This document shows, piece by piece, positions 1 to 13,200 of a stretch of 64,000 nucleotides of DNA. The stretch is from Amyelois transitella. Taxonomy: Eukaryota; Arthropoda; Insecta; Lepidoptera; Pyralidae. Within the stretch, counting starts at the first letter, position 1. Each line of letters starts with the position of its first letter. A program made the position numbers and the translations under genes. The notes under the pieces are model-generated. The model did not search any database. It saw only the letters and a list, made by a program, of their open reading frames with translations, and was not told the origin of the DNA. Location of the stretch: the NCBI RefSeq assembly GCF_032362555.1, contig NC_083516.1, positions 1,823,001-1,887,000 of the forward strand, given 5' to 3'.

Positions 1-12
1 AAAATACATTAC

Positions 13-658
13 TCATATATTGGTTATTTCCTACAGCAGTTTCAGGTGAGTAAACAAGGAAAAATGTCAATAGTATATGTTTAAATAAAAAATGTAGCAA
101 GTCGGACCTATAAAGTTTTTACTATGAAACATTTAATCTTATCAACAATTACAAATGAAAACAAAATAGATAATTGAAGAGGATGCCGAGTTATCTATTT
201 GTTTCATATGTCAATGAAACTTTGATAAGTTCATGTTGTAATAGGAAACTGAGAAACGGATATGCAATTTCAGAGCAATAATTTAATGGGAACTATGATC
301 CGGGTAAAAATTACAACATTTCCAGTCACTAAAGTGTGTAATTTTAATGTAGGTATGTGATGTGACTTATCTTTGTAATATGCTAGTTTATGACAAATTA
401 GAATAGTCCAAATTTAGTATTTGGCTATGTATTTATAAGTTGGTACAGTTCAAAGTTCAACATTGAAGCCAGTGTATAGCCATAAAAACATACTCAATCT
501 ATTATGAATACCTCACATTAGCCGCATTTGTGGAATTAAGTAAAAGATTCATGCTTAAATTCAGAATATCGACGCCTTGGGATGTTCAAGGTGCAGAGTA
601 AACAAGAACCTAGTGTTTGTAAACAAAGAAACCGGCGAATTTGTACATTCCCACTCAC
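13..658. other. First intron of the formin gene, no recognised exon
   Basis: AT-rich sequence below the donor of the formin first exon. I looked for the next conserved formin segment on the minus strand and did not find it, so it presumably lies outside the window. Confidence 0.4.
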
Positions 659-811
659 CAGGACTTTGACGAAGCGGCTTTCCAGCTCATCCCGGTCAGG
701 CATGGGAGGCTTCGTACGGGTCCGGGTCGACGGCTGCCGTACATGGTGGCTCTTCACCGACGCGACCGGTCCATCCAACATTGTCTGATCCCTTGACGTT
801 ATCAAACCCAT
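659..811 (-). CDS. Frl: Formin-like protein (Frl/FMNL class), first coding exon, partial
   Basis: This is a 51-codon first exon running from an ATG at 811 (A at -3, G at +4) to a GTGAGT donor just below 659. The peptide contains KPPMPDRDELESRFVKVL, which matches the Pro-Met-Pro then ELExRF start of the GTPase-binding region in FMNL/Frl formins; in those proteins an exon boundary also falls near here. Family knowledge: these formins nucleate and elongate actin at the plasma membrane downstream of Cdc42/Rac. The N-terminus MGLITS fits the N-myristoylation pattern (Gly2, Ser6), as reported for vertebrate FMNL proteins. The FH3, FH1 and FH2 domains would lie beyond base 1, so the family call rests on a short segment. 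The exon is a GC-rich island in AT-rich surroundings, as expected for conserved coding sequence. Confidence 0.72.
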
Positions 812-2489
812 TATACGAACTTGAACGGCACTATTGTGATCACATATTCAATTAAGTCATTTTATCACAGACAAGATCACTAATATTAGAACAATTTTTA
901 ACTCAACAGGTTTAAGTTCACATTAGAAACACAAAGCTCGCGAGAACGAGTTTAACAAATTTAACGTGCAACAACAACGAAGCAGAGGAAGCGGACTGCA
1001 ATGAAGTTTTCGCGCGCCACGCCACATCGAGTGACAACCAAATGACAGCTTCGTGGCAGCTCTAGTGATGTGCTTTGCACTAGATTCTTCATTCTCCTGG
1101 CTTTTAGTTTTGGCTCTCACTACTCTGGAGAGAAACCCAGAGAATGCCTTTGACCATGGACCACGAATAGAGTGAGTCAGGTTTTTACACGAAGCGACCC
1201 CTATCTGATCTCCGTAACCTTTGCAGGTAAACCTAACCCGTATTGGATCGATCATGATTACACATCCAGTTCCCTGATTGTGCAGGTTTCCTCACGATAA
1301 TTACCCTCATGGTGAGAGCATCGGTTAGTATTCAAACATAACTTTTGATAATAGTTATTGGTACATGGCCGAAGCCGAATCATTCGAACCTGTGCCTTCC
1401 TGCGCATCACGCGTTTTAAGCGGACACCTTACCGATTCGCTCTAATTATTCACTTCTCCCCGTAACCAATTACGCCAGTATCTGAGCATAACTTATCTAA
1501 CAATAAACAAACAAATAAGTACCTTGGTTATAATCTTGACGAGATTAACAATATATTGCCTCAATGTTGTTCAGTATAAAAGCTTAATTTTGCGGCATTG
1601 ATCTTTATATTACTATTTTTTAGTGGAATTAAAATTATTGAACCTTTTTTTTACCTGAAACTTACCAGGAACTACGTAGACCAATCAATGAGACCGCTGC
1701 GGTTCTTTATGAACACTAAATAGTTGTCATTAAGGTAATTTTATAATAATGCGCTATTTTCAAATATTTTGTAAATAATTATTATTATTACGAAATAGCA
1801 TTATGTGCAATATTTCTGGTCAAGCTTTATTTGTTATTTTCCAATCCAATCTAAGCCGTTTTTCTCTCAACAATAAAAAAAATGGCAGCTGTCGATAACA
1901 GCATAAACAAAACACAACTACAACACTTAACAGCTATGTCAGCATCGTGAAGTTGACAATAGAAGTTTGATAAGCTCGTAGCCAATCAGATTTTAGGAGC
2001 GTTGGAGTGTCTACTTTTTAAGAGGGAAATCAAAAACCATTTGTTTGCCTATTATAATATTTTTGTAATGAACCCCTATGTATCTTACATTATTTAATAT
2101 GTACGCTGGCTCTTCTATTTTTTATTCTTATTAAGTACTTAGGTATAACAGTATATAATTATAAAAAAGTACAGTTTATGAAATTATTTTGAAACTCGCT
2201 AAAGCTCCCGAGTATTTTGGGAAACCATTTTATAAAATGGACACTATACAGTAACGGGATATATACCAAACCTTCACCTCTAGGAACAACTTAATGGGAC
2301 GATGTGTGTGTGAGTCACTGTAGGTAGAGTATAGCAATGAATACGTATTATATCCCTTACGAGTTAGACAAAGCCAACAGACTGAAAGGCCGTCATATCA
2401 GGAATCCCATGGGGAGGGGAAGGATACCCTAATGTCGTAGCGTAGGTTTACTTCAGTGGGAAAAGCAAATAAAACATTTATGTAGTTAT
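812..2489. other. Upstream/intergenic region between the Frl start and the MIF4G gene
   Basis: No coding exon was recognised. It holds a minus-oriented tRNA-derived SINE (about 1130-1450), a stretch around 1880-2050 with a CCAAT-type motif (gccaatcag near 1980) that could be promoter or 5' UTR for the minus-strand formin gene, and a decayed fragment of the common lepidopteran repeat near 2350-2420. The rest is AT-rich and featureless to the eye. Confidence 0.4.
1130..1450 (-). mobile_element. tRNA-derived SINE, family C, reverse
   Basis: It shares with 46895-47240 the blocks TGCCTTTG.CCATGGA, CAGGTTTTTACACGAAGCGA, GGTTTCCTCACGAT and a reversed B-box-like TTCGAACCTGTG. The tRNA-like head is at the right end, so the element reads on the minus strand. 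Confidence 0.7.
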
Positions 2490-4226
2490 ATAATTTTATT
2501 GGTTTATGTAGGTACAAAATAATAGCAGAAACGAGTAGGTTATTGCCCGTATCCGATTAAAATAATATTCTATACAGATACACCAATTTTGTTAGCACCA
2601 TTTTTTTTTACATTTTGTTGACATTTTTATAAAAACATACCATTACCTTACACTACGAATGCATAACGAAAAGTTCATGGTCTTTTAACTTTCTCCACAT
2701 ATAAAACTAACATCTAGGTATATAATAATGCTTTTAATCTGATATATATTGATCACACAACAGTCTATTACTAAATGAACTTAAATTATTAACTGACAAG
2801 TATACATTTCAATCCCTAGATTGAAGAGGTTGAAAAAATACACAAGACAATTTGGTCCAGCTTCAACAAATGAACATTATTTCTTTGTTAATAATTTAAA
2901 TAAATGAAATCTCCACATCAGTACAGTCTTTGGTTAGGACAGAAAAGACATATTGGAAGATATATTATTACTTAAATTTATAATATCACAAGCATTTACA
3001 CTGAAACAATTCACTTTTGCAAATCAGTCAATACGAATACATTGAAATTGCAATTACGCACAATTTAACAATGATTGATGGTAAATAAGTAAGTATATTT
3101 AGTAAAATAAATAACTTTATTAACCTCAATACCAGAGTGCATTAATATGATTTAAATTTTTAATATATTTAATGGTGTGCCGATGTACAAAGCAAAAATA
3201 GTACCAAGTAATCCTAGGTTATATGACAAGCAAAAAATAGGAGTTACTAAAGATGGCAAAACCAAGTTAGACAATTCGACAAAGGATACAATGCACGAAG
3301 TACTATGCGAAGCTCGTACAGTAATGTACATCGTTAATTTGTCCTAACTACATATGATACACGTACATTTTAATACTTTTAAGGCATATCTCGCTTCCAC
3401 TTAATCCACCTTAAGCTAGATTTCTAATACCAAATTTTAGTCAAAATTTCATAAGTTCGCAAAAGTGTCATTTAAAGACAAATTTTTTACAACTTAACAA
3501 GTATGAAATTTAATCTAATCTAATAAAATCTAAGGCACAATAATGAGCTTATGGCAGCTTAATGCCTAAAATACGTATTAAGGACAGTAAGACATCTTTT
3601 CTGTACATTTAACACAGTACTATGAAGTTGAAATCAAAGTTTAGACATTGAAATGAAAACATAAGAAATGCTTGTAACCTTTGTATAGTTATTTAATTAT
3701 AACCTTCTGTTCACCTATTACATACAACATTACTACCCTTTCTCACGGTTGCACAGTTCTCGTGTTAAAAATACCATTATAGACTTAATCAGCGCTTCTT
3801 ATTAGATAACCATTTGTAGGATTTCTTATTAAATTTCATAAAATCTATCATTTAAAATAAACATCAACATAAATATAATTGTTTTGGATGTAAATAACAT
3901 ACTTTTTTATAATGAAGCAAGCATATATATTTATTTGTTACAATTAATGATATATCTCTCTAGGTATTTAGACGACATTATTATCATTTTCAGTCCTTAA
4001 ATATTCTGGTATGTAGTTATTTCACCTAGTTTATAAAATTGTTTTATGATAGTCGCCTTTAAATGGGATTTAAGTGGTTTCCCACAGGATCTCAAAGGAA
4101 AAACACCATATTTTTTTAACAAAATTAATCAACGATCCCGAGACCCGATCAGAATCGGTAAAATATTGAAAAGGGGATCTTGTACAAAGTTAGCTTCTCG
4201 AGTCTTATAAATGGTTACGAGTAGTT
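2490..4226 (-). other. Probable 3' UTR and downstream flank of the MIF4G gene
   Basis: This is AT-rich sequence below the stop codon of the MIF4G-domain gene, with no coding exon and no repeat insertion that I could see. AATAAA-type signals on the minus strand occur near 3930, 3117 and 2495, so the transcript end cannot be fixed from sequence. The 2490 limit is the lowest of these. Confidence 0.35.
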
Positions 4227-7200
4227 CTACTTAGAAGAAGGGTAGTAATACAAAACAGCGCATCCAGGTAGTTGCCAGCGCGAAGCATGTAACTCTATGA
4301 GTTGCAGCAGGGTGCGGCGGATGGACGGCGCCGCGTTCGTGTTGAGGAACGCGTCTCTCACCGACGACAGGAGCCGCTCGAGATCGCCGGGCAATTGCGA
4401 TTCTAGGTCGCGACCGATGTAGGTGAGCACGAAGAATAAGTTCTCCGTCTGAAAATATCATTGATCAGAGTTCAGACATAGAAAAAAATTACGACAGCGT
4501 CATTTCAGTGCTTTTGGGATTCCTTGTTGACTAGGGTTTAATGTGTGAAGTATGAAAAGGTTTTGGAGTTTTCGCTTCATATAATAACTTGCTCCAGGAT
4601 TTTGTTTCCATGTTTCAGGAGCAAGAGACACATCTTAAGTGATTATATAACATTTTTTTTAATAAATATAAATACATACGGAACAAATTACACAGATTAA
4701 GTTAACCTCGAAGTAGGTTCGAAACTTGTGTCACGAAATAATAACTCAACTGTATTATATTAAATTAAAAAAATACTTCTATAGATAAACATTCAACACC
4801 CACGCCAAACACAAAAAAACCCTTTCTTACCAAGCCCTGGCCTACCGCTGCAGCACAAAGGCCCTCAAAAATGGCAGATAGTAAAACCGGCCCACGTCCC
4901 AAGAAGAAGAACACAAAAAGCTGCAATCGATGGATGGATCAATAAATCACTCACATCGCTGGCCGAGGGTACCGGCTGCCGGATGCAGTCCTCGCAGCAC
5001 TTGCAGATGAGCGCGAGCAGCACGTGCGAGGGCTGCGCGGCGCCGCGCCGCTGGATGGCGCGCCGCCGCAGCTGGCAGTACATCTCCAGCAGGAACGACA
5101 GGAACGCCATGAGCCGGGGCCGCCCGCCGCCCACTATCGCGCCGAGCAGCTGGAACCACGTGGATAAATGTCATCAAATATACAAGAGGATCTAAAACAC
5201 GATAGTCACGTCTATATACCATGCGGGGTAAGCAGAGCCAACGGTCTTGAAAAGGCTGAAAGGCCACGTTCAGCTGTATGGCTTAATGATGGAAATGGAA
5301 TTCGAATAGTGACAGGTTGCTACCCCATCGCCCAAGAGGAATCCAAAGATTTACACATTACTGCATGATAAACGTACCGCCGAAACTGCTGGACGTGTAT
5401 GTTTATTAGGAAATGCAAAGAGACGTTAAAAGTGGATATTCCGAAAAATCCTACGCTGCTACGTCACCAGTAGCCCGAATATATAGTCACAAAACTGTGG
5501 AGAAACTAACTCCAACCAAATTCTACGAAGAAACCACAATAATAATCGTTTTGAATTCAATTTGAATCTCCCCAACATGGTACCGCAAAATATAGACAGA
5601 CAAAATCTCAAAGAATGACCCCAAAGTCCCAGCAGATTTCTTTCAACCGGAGTCAAGTCTGCAATATCAAACCCAACTTTGCCTACAAACATAAGCACAT
5701 TATTCATGTCTCGAATTCGCTCACCTTCTCCCGATCATGGTACCACTGCTGACACGTGTTCAGCAGCGACTCCAAGAAAGTCTCTGTCTGTTCCCGCTCC
5801 ACCACGGCAATACAACGTCTGGCCGCTGGTAACGCGTAACGTGGAGATTCCACGGCGCGGGATACCAGGTGGCCCACAGCGTCCATTAGAGTACGCGCTG
5901 TAACGGCGTTTGGATCTGAAAATTTACAATAAGACATGATCGTTTCTGATATTGCTGACTGACAGACATCACGTTACGTAGACGAAGCCGCAGGTAAAAG
6001 CAAGTTACATACATACATGATTCCTAACGTAGTAGACGCTAGCCTATGGGCTAGGTTTTTAAGGTGATATGTCACCTTAAAAATATATATAAGTAAAAAG
6101 CATTTAAATAATTCTTTATTAACGACATCAATAAAGAGGATGTTCTTAATTCGACAGTATGTATTTACTATTCGATGACTTCCTCTGAAACGATCATAGA
6201 TCATTTGTAGGAATACGAAATATTTATGACAATGAGAATTGGAGACAGAGTTACGTTCATAGGGTTTAAAATTATCTGATTATCATAGCCAAATATTGTA
6301 CTGGCTAGGCTTAATAAACAACATATATAGCATGATAATATAGCATGGCATAAAGCTATCATAACTTACCTTCAAGAGCCTTATCGATACACTCCTGTAT
6401 ATCAGGCGGGAAGTTACCCAAATCGCCGGCATCTGCCGCCAGCCCCAATGCCGCCATGCCGCTAGCCAACGTGTCCGCAGACGTCAGAGACTTGGACCTC
6501 TTCAACCCTGGTGTGAACAACTGAGGACGAATGCTCTTCCCGTTGCCATTGATGAGGGAAGAAGGAGGAGATTTCTTCTTCTCCGACATGTTCTGCGGTT
6601 GTAGCTTGAAATGTACGCGAGGACCCTGGAAATAAAAATGAAGATGATGGACGGACATTAATACCAATGAAGTCACCTTCCACGGTGTTACAAAATTCCA
6701 TGGGGTGTCAGTTGGTTTCTTGTATTATATCTTTTAAATCAGGTGCTTCTAATCTCGGAAAATTCGTTACTTTAACTTATCCATTTACCTACCAAAGTTA
6801 TGTCACCTCTTCTTCAACTGAATTATAAACAAAAATGTACCTACTCGTACATACATTCACTTGACACTGAATGGTTTCGAGCGCAGAACAAGAATCACTC
6901 CACCTCTTATTACCAAAGATTACCAAAGGATGTCGCAAAAGACATAAAAGGTATGGGAGTAAGAACTTTCATCTATTGAGAAAACCCTTGATCGAAGTTG
7001 TTAAAATTGTCACTAAAGTCAGGACTGGAGTCGCAATGTGTAATATGTGAACTGACCGTGGTCATAGGCGTTAGCGAACATCAGGCTCATGAGGAGAAAC
7101 TAATTCCAGGAGGATGCTAACAAGTACAAGAATAATACTGGTTTAGTGTGTTTAACCCAAGTTATTCTACATCCTATAGTTCTTATACCCATCGCATTCT

Positions 7201-10200
7201 GTGCTGGCTCGTTCTCATGATCATGGCACTAGATGGCAGCACAGAGCGCGAGTGCTGGAGTCCCACTATCGCGTACCCGAGCAGAGACTTCCTATACAAA
7301 TGTATAGACAGATGAACTTTCCACTACGAACTAGGTATTAGATATTCAGACCAGATGTTGAGCTAAATTCTCCAGCAGTTCTCTATGGTCCGTGTGGTTC
7401 CCGGCACCAATACAAAAAAGAATAGGACCACTCCATCTCTTTCCCATGGATGTCGTAAAAGGCGACTAAAGGATAGGCTTACAAACTTGAGATTCTTTTT
7501 TAGGCGATGGGCTAGCAATCTGTCACTATTTGAATCTCAATTCTATCATTAAGCCAAATAGCTGAACGTGGCCATTCAGTCCTTTCAAGACTCTGTCTAC
7601 CCCGCAAGGCATATAGACGTGAACATATGTATGTATGTAGTTCTCTATACTCACCGCTTGCTGTGCCGGCTCGCACGTGTTGACCATGGCGCTGGATGGC
7701 AGCACCGGGCGGTAGTGGGGCGGCACCTGCGCGTGCAGCACTGCAGAACGCGAGTGCTGGAGCCCCACACTCGCGTACCCGAGCCCCATCGCCGACCTGT
7801 AATGTCACCCAATGTTGGTATATTTGTTAAACCTTCATGGTTTCAATATCAATAACGAACACCCTGGCCATTGTATATTGTGTCAAGTAGATTAAAAATA
7901 AGAACTACTTCTTATTCTCTTCTGTCATCTGCTGTGTCTTGTCTTATGTGTATCTAAGATTTTATCTTAATAAAATAAACTAACGTACTCACTGCACTCT
8001 CTGCTTTCACTTATTCTAAAAATATTATAGTTTAATCTATCTTTCTGGCGTTAGTCCTTGAGTCTGTCTTAGGAGGAGTTCAATTTTAAGGGTTCATTAT
8101 CCTAGTAGGTAGGCACCTACCTGCATACATTTAAGGATGGTCGGTAGAACCTAGCTTCTCATGAAAGATTACGTGTAAGGCACACGGTGTTGGTTATTTT
8201 GGCGTGACATTTTAATACAATAGGTACGGTCTTACAAGGTGTTGTGTAACGGAATGTCAAGCACGAATTTGATGGCTCATTAGTCCAATTTGTAAAAAAA
8301 ATCTTGGAGTGACAGGTTTCGTGGAAAAAATTACTCTAGCAGCGCGCCAATTTTAATTGTTTGTTGTGCAATAAACGTGGTTTTATTACTATCAAGCATA
8401 TATACAATGGTTATGCAGTGAATGTTGATTATAACCGAGAAATTTAAGGAATAATATAAATTAAATTAAATTTACTGTCCACAGTCCAACCAAACAAAAC
8501 TGTGTCTATAATCCAACCAACATACAATTGTATCGTCCATAAAACTGAATACAATAGCGGCACGTCGCAATATTCGCGTGCGCAAGCTTCATGATCATAA
8601 ATTTAAAGTAATCAATGCATGAATGCTCCTCACATACGCATGGCCTGTTAAGGAGGTGGAGTGTGATGTGTGCAATGAATGCATAGGGTTATAGGCAAAA
8701 TATCGGAAGACGATGCTATCAGGAAGAACGAAGACATTTATTGGAACAATTCATTCATTCATATAATCATATCCCTAACGGGGTAGACAGAGCCAGCAGT
8801 CTTGAAAGACTGACAGACCAAGTTCAGCTAATTTAAGCTTAATTATATAATTGAGATTCAAATAGTGATAGATTGTCAGCCCATCGCCTAAAAAAAGAAT
8901 CCCAAGTTTTTAAGCATATCCCTTAGTCGCCTTTAACGACATTCATGGGAAAGAGATGAAGTGGTCTATTTTTATATTGGTGCCGGGAACTACACGGCAC
9001 TATATTAGAACAATAATTAAGTTTATCTCATCCTCTTCGTCATATCATTTTCGTAGTACTGCATCCAGTATCCAAGTATATTAATGGTCAATGCAAGTTT
9101 CCTTATTTCTCTAATAGTACGTTTATTATACGTGTTATTAAGAAAAATTAATTTCGACGCAGTACCTAATAACATTTAAAATGTAGTTTGTTTACAACCA
9201 AATTTCCGGATATCTCGAATCCGACCGTTGCCAAGACTGAAAATCGTAATCAAGCATTTTAGGTAGGTACCTATATCTATATTCACCCTTAGCGTTTATT
9301 TAAGTCAAATTTTATTAGACCAGTGTAGTGTGTCACTTAATAAGCTCAACATATCACTAGTTATTTCGAGTATAGGTGTTAGTTGTTGCTCCACACTCTA
9401 CAAATTTTGAAATTGTTACTTTTGCAATAATTCGGTGATGGGCTAGCGATGAGTCACTTATTGAATATCAATTCAAATTCAAAATTTTTATTAATTATTA
9501 TAGGATACTTCATATCCCTTTATAATTGTCAAACGTTTAGTTTTTCAACATTGGTTGACGTCAAATAAATTACTTAAAACTAAGTTTACTGCCGCTTCCA
9601 AGGCATCAGTGCACAAGAAGCGGTAACAAACTGCAATGCAGCATTTTCTTCTCTGCAGCAATTCCATCCTCAAGCTGTCCAACAGATCGTGATCAATCAC
9701 TTTTTGCGAGACTGTTGGCTCTGCCTATCCCGTAAGGGATAAGGACGTGATTATATGTGATGTACATATACATACAATATTTGTACGAGTAATACTTGTT
9801 TGTACTTCTACAGTACAATGTACAGTGGGCTACTTGCCCAGGGGAGACCGGAGCTAAAAATTGAGGACAAGTGGAATGTCCTGTGCACTTTACAAATTAT
9901 GTTGTTGCATGACTCAGATCTACAGTGGGTTTTGTCAATTGTTCACATGAGAGCCCAAAATAAAAAAAAAGAATAGGACCACTCCATCTCTTTCCCATGG
10001 ATGTCGTAAAAGGCGACTAAGAGATAGGCTTATAAACTTGGGATTCTTCTTTTAGGCGATGGGCTAGCAACCTGTCACTATTTCAATCACAATTCTATCT
10101 TAAAGGCAAATAGCTGAACGTGGCCTATCAGTCTTTTCAATACTGTTGGCTCTGTCTACCCCGCAAAGGATATAGACGTGGTTATATGTGTATGTATATC

Positions 10201-13200
10201 CCAAAAAGTTTCGGACATATTAACGGAGACTCTGTGAAAGGATTCAGACCCCATTCACGAAAAGGCGATTTGGTCCCGAACTAAATGATCCAGAATGGCC
10301 ACTAAAAGGGTTTTTTATTAATCTGGGACTACAGCAAAGCAGTAACTACATATATAGGTCACGATCATTGTTTTTGCTTATTAAAAATATTTTAAGTTGA
10401 TATTTGAAATTGTTTATATGTATGTTTATATTTGTGCCGTGTGGTTCCCGGTACCAATAGAAAAAGGACCACTCGCCCCCGCAAAGGATATAGACGTGAT
10501 TATTTGTATGTATGTACCTACATCTAAAAAGTTAATTAATCATTCTAATTGCCTAGGTACCCACTTAGTATTTACTTTAATTTAGCGAATCCTCATAATA
10601 AGTTAAGATTTTGAAATAAAATATCATCAAAACTGGCAATCTCAATAAAATATATTATAAGCAGTACATCATATTTAAGATCGATCCAGATGGTGTATAT
10701 ATTGGCATGGAATATATCCACTTTAAGATTACATTTAATGTTGTCTATCAATCAGGAAATCATTCTGGGCCAGATTTACGTCGATTCTATCGGCTGCCAA
10801 CTGACTGGGCAATTTTATAGGTGTTATAATTTAAACAGCCTTTAAAATATTAGCTGAAGTGACCACCAATTTGAAATCAAAATATTTATCACGTCCAATT
10901 ATTACTCTCCTCATCAATAGGTGTTATATCAGGAAGTTTGTAAATCGATGATAATAACCAGTTCTTAGGTAGTGATACTACGAGTAGTAATACTATATGT
11001 AAGTTGAAATAAAATGATGACAACGTAAATGTTCTACAAATCAAAGTCAGTTCAATCGAAGAATTTAATTGTTTTACAAATAAGAAGTATTTGTACTGAA
11101 ACCTTTTTTGATTTTGAACTTAAGCCTCAAAACCTCTCTTCTTGCGTAATACGTGATGCATAAAATCTCCGAAAATATCCCGCGAACAATAAAGGAGGAC
11201 CGCGGGAGTGCGTTAGGGTTCACCAGACTGCGATTCCGCCCACACACTCATTTCAAAGCATGTAGTTACAGTACAGACAGACAACAGCGCATCAACCTTC
11301 TCAAATTCATTACAATGCTTATTAGCATTGCAATGAATTTGAGAAGGTTGATCCGAGAGTCGATGCAGTACATTTTCATATGCTGTTGATTGTACATAAA
11401 TATCAAACTGTCTACAAGCGAACCTGAAATATGAACGATGACATTGATGTTGATGCTAATTGTGAACCCGATGCGACTGAACTCTTGGTACGAGAATAGA
11501 TCGCAGTACATGTATGACGAGGAAGGAGCAAATCTACTCTAAATATAACACTAGAGAGTACTGCAAAATACAAACATTTAAAGGTATGCTTGATATTTTT
11601 AAGTGCATTAAGTACTTTTCTAATAAGAAAAGCAATCCAGATTGATACATAAATTTACTGTTTAGGTATAATTATTTCCAAAGTAAAGTTTAACCCCTTA
11701 ATTCGCAATATGTACAGAATTTCAGTAACCTGTTCGGAACATAGTATGATATGATTCAGAGAATGAAACCAACACCGTGCATTTTTTGTTTTAAGTCGAT
11801 TAAAGTATAATATTCCTCATATGTAAAATGCACCTGCAAATAACATTCCCATCATACCTACACGATGGGTAGACACGCTGTCTGACAACAAACTTCTCAA
11901 ATTCATTGAGCTTTAGTGATTTTATTACTACGATATAGTAGACGTGAGTGTGTTTCCCTTTTTCTGACTTAACTAAGTACCGATTGATATTCGAATCCTC
12001 AGCATAACCTGTGGAATGTTTGTCAGCCTGTATTCTATTTTTCTATTTCATTGCATCATTTAATCATAAAACTTAACAGCAAAATTGAGCTTCAGTTTTA
12101 TCTATAAGTGCGAGAAGGCATCTTCTATTTCATTCAGGATGACCTGAAGGTCAAAGCCACGTAATGCTATAGAACAAAGCAGTTTTCTGTCTGACTGATG
12201 TAAACATTCAGACTAAATTATAGACGAAACCTTAATGAATTTTTTTGGATAGTAATTGATAATTTCTCGGCAAAAATGCAAAGAAATACGATAGAGAGAA
12301 TCATTTGTTTATGTCAGATGATCCAGCATCCAACGGTGTGCTAGTAATTAGTGAAAATGTTAAACCTACGGACGAATGAAGTCACAGTTTATTTAATTCA
12401 TAGTATGACCTTGGTGGAGTAATAACACCAGTGACAATACAGAAGTTTTTATGGATGACTCAAAGACTAGTGACCAAAACATCTTTATGAATATTTTTTT
12501 CCACAAAAGCAGATCTTAGGAGTCTTGTTATCGTGGACTTCACAAATAGTAGATTTAATATTTTGGTGATATTATTTACATATGTGAATATTGTAAAGAA
12601 ATGCGACGTAGCGCAACTAAATGATGAAGTAGGCATATTTTCCAACCGATTAAACGTGTCAGTTAATGTGTACATCCACGTGTTGATGGATGGCTTGATA
12701 GTCGACTAATGAGGCCGTGCGTGATGGACCCTTAGAAAGTCTTGTGTCAGTGGAAATTAGCGTAGTGAAGACGTAAATCAAAGAAATGAAATAAGCACCG
12801 GTCTCTATCACATTTGCAGGTTGTGCTTGTGTATACAAAAATCTTTACTTTTGTTGTTTCTTTGTTACAGAATTTGTCATGTTGATGTTCTTGTAAAATC
12901 CACTTACATATCCGAAGTGGAGTATCTCCCTCGAACCATTTTGGAAGCACAAACAATCCGTTCAGACTAGAAACAACCAGGTGCCTAGTTAAGCGCTATC
13001 ACAGTTGTCATCTCACTGTTTTATTGAGTTCAGATAAAGTTGCCAGTGTTTATTCGGCCCACAATAAAATTTATCACAATCTCACAGAGCGTGCCTCAAA
13101 TCCCAGTGCAAACTTGGCAATGTTGCCGACAAATTACGCTTCATTTCTCTCATAGCATCGGGATTTATTAATAGAATCCAGAAACCGGCAACATGCGGGT

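Noticed and set aside
7387..7638. Family A as a Helitron
   Set aside because: The terminal GTGCCG...CGGCAC hairpin suggested it, but this copy has a 10-base target-site duplication, which Helitrons do not make.
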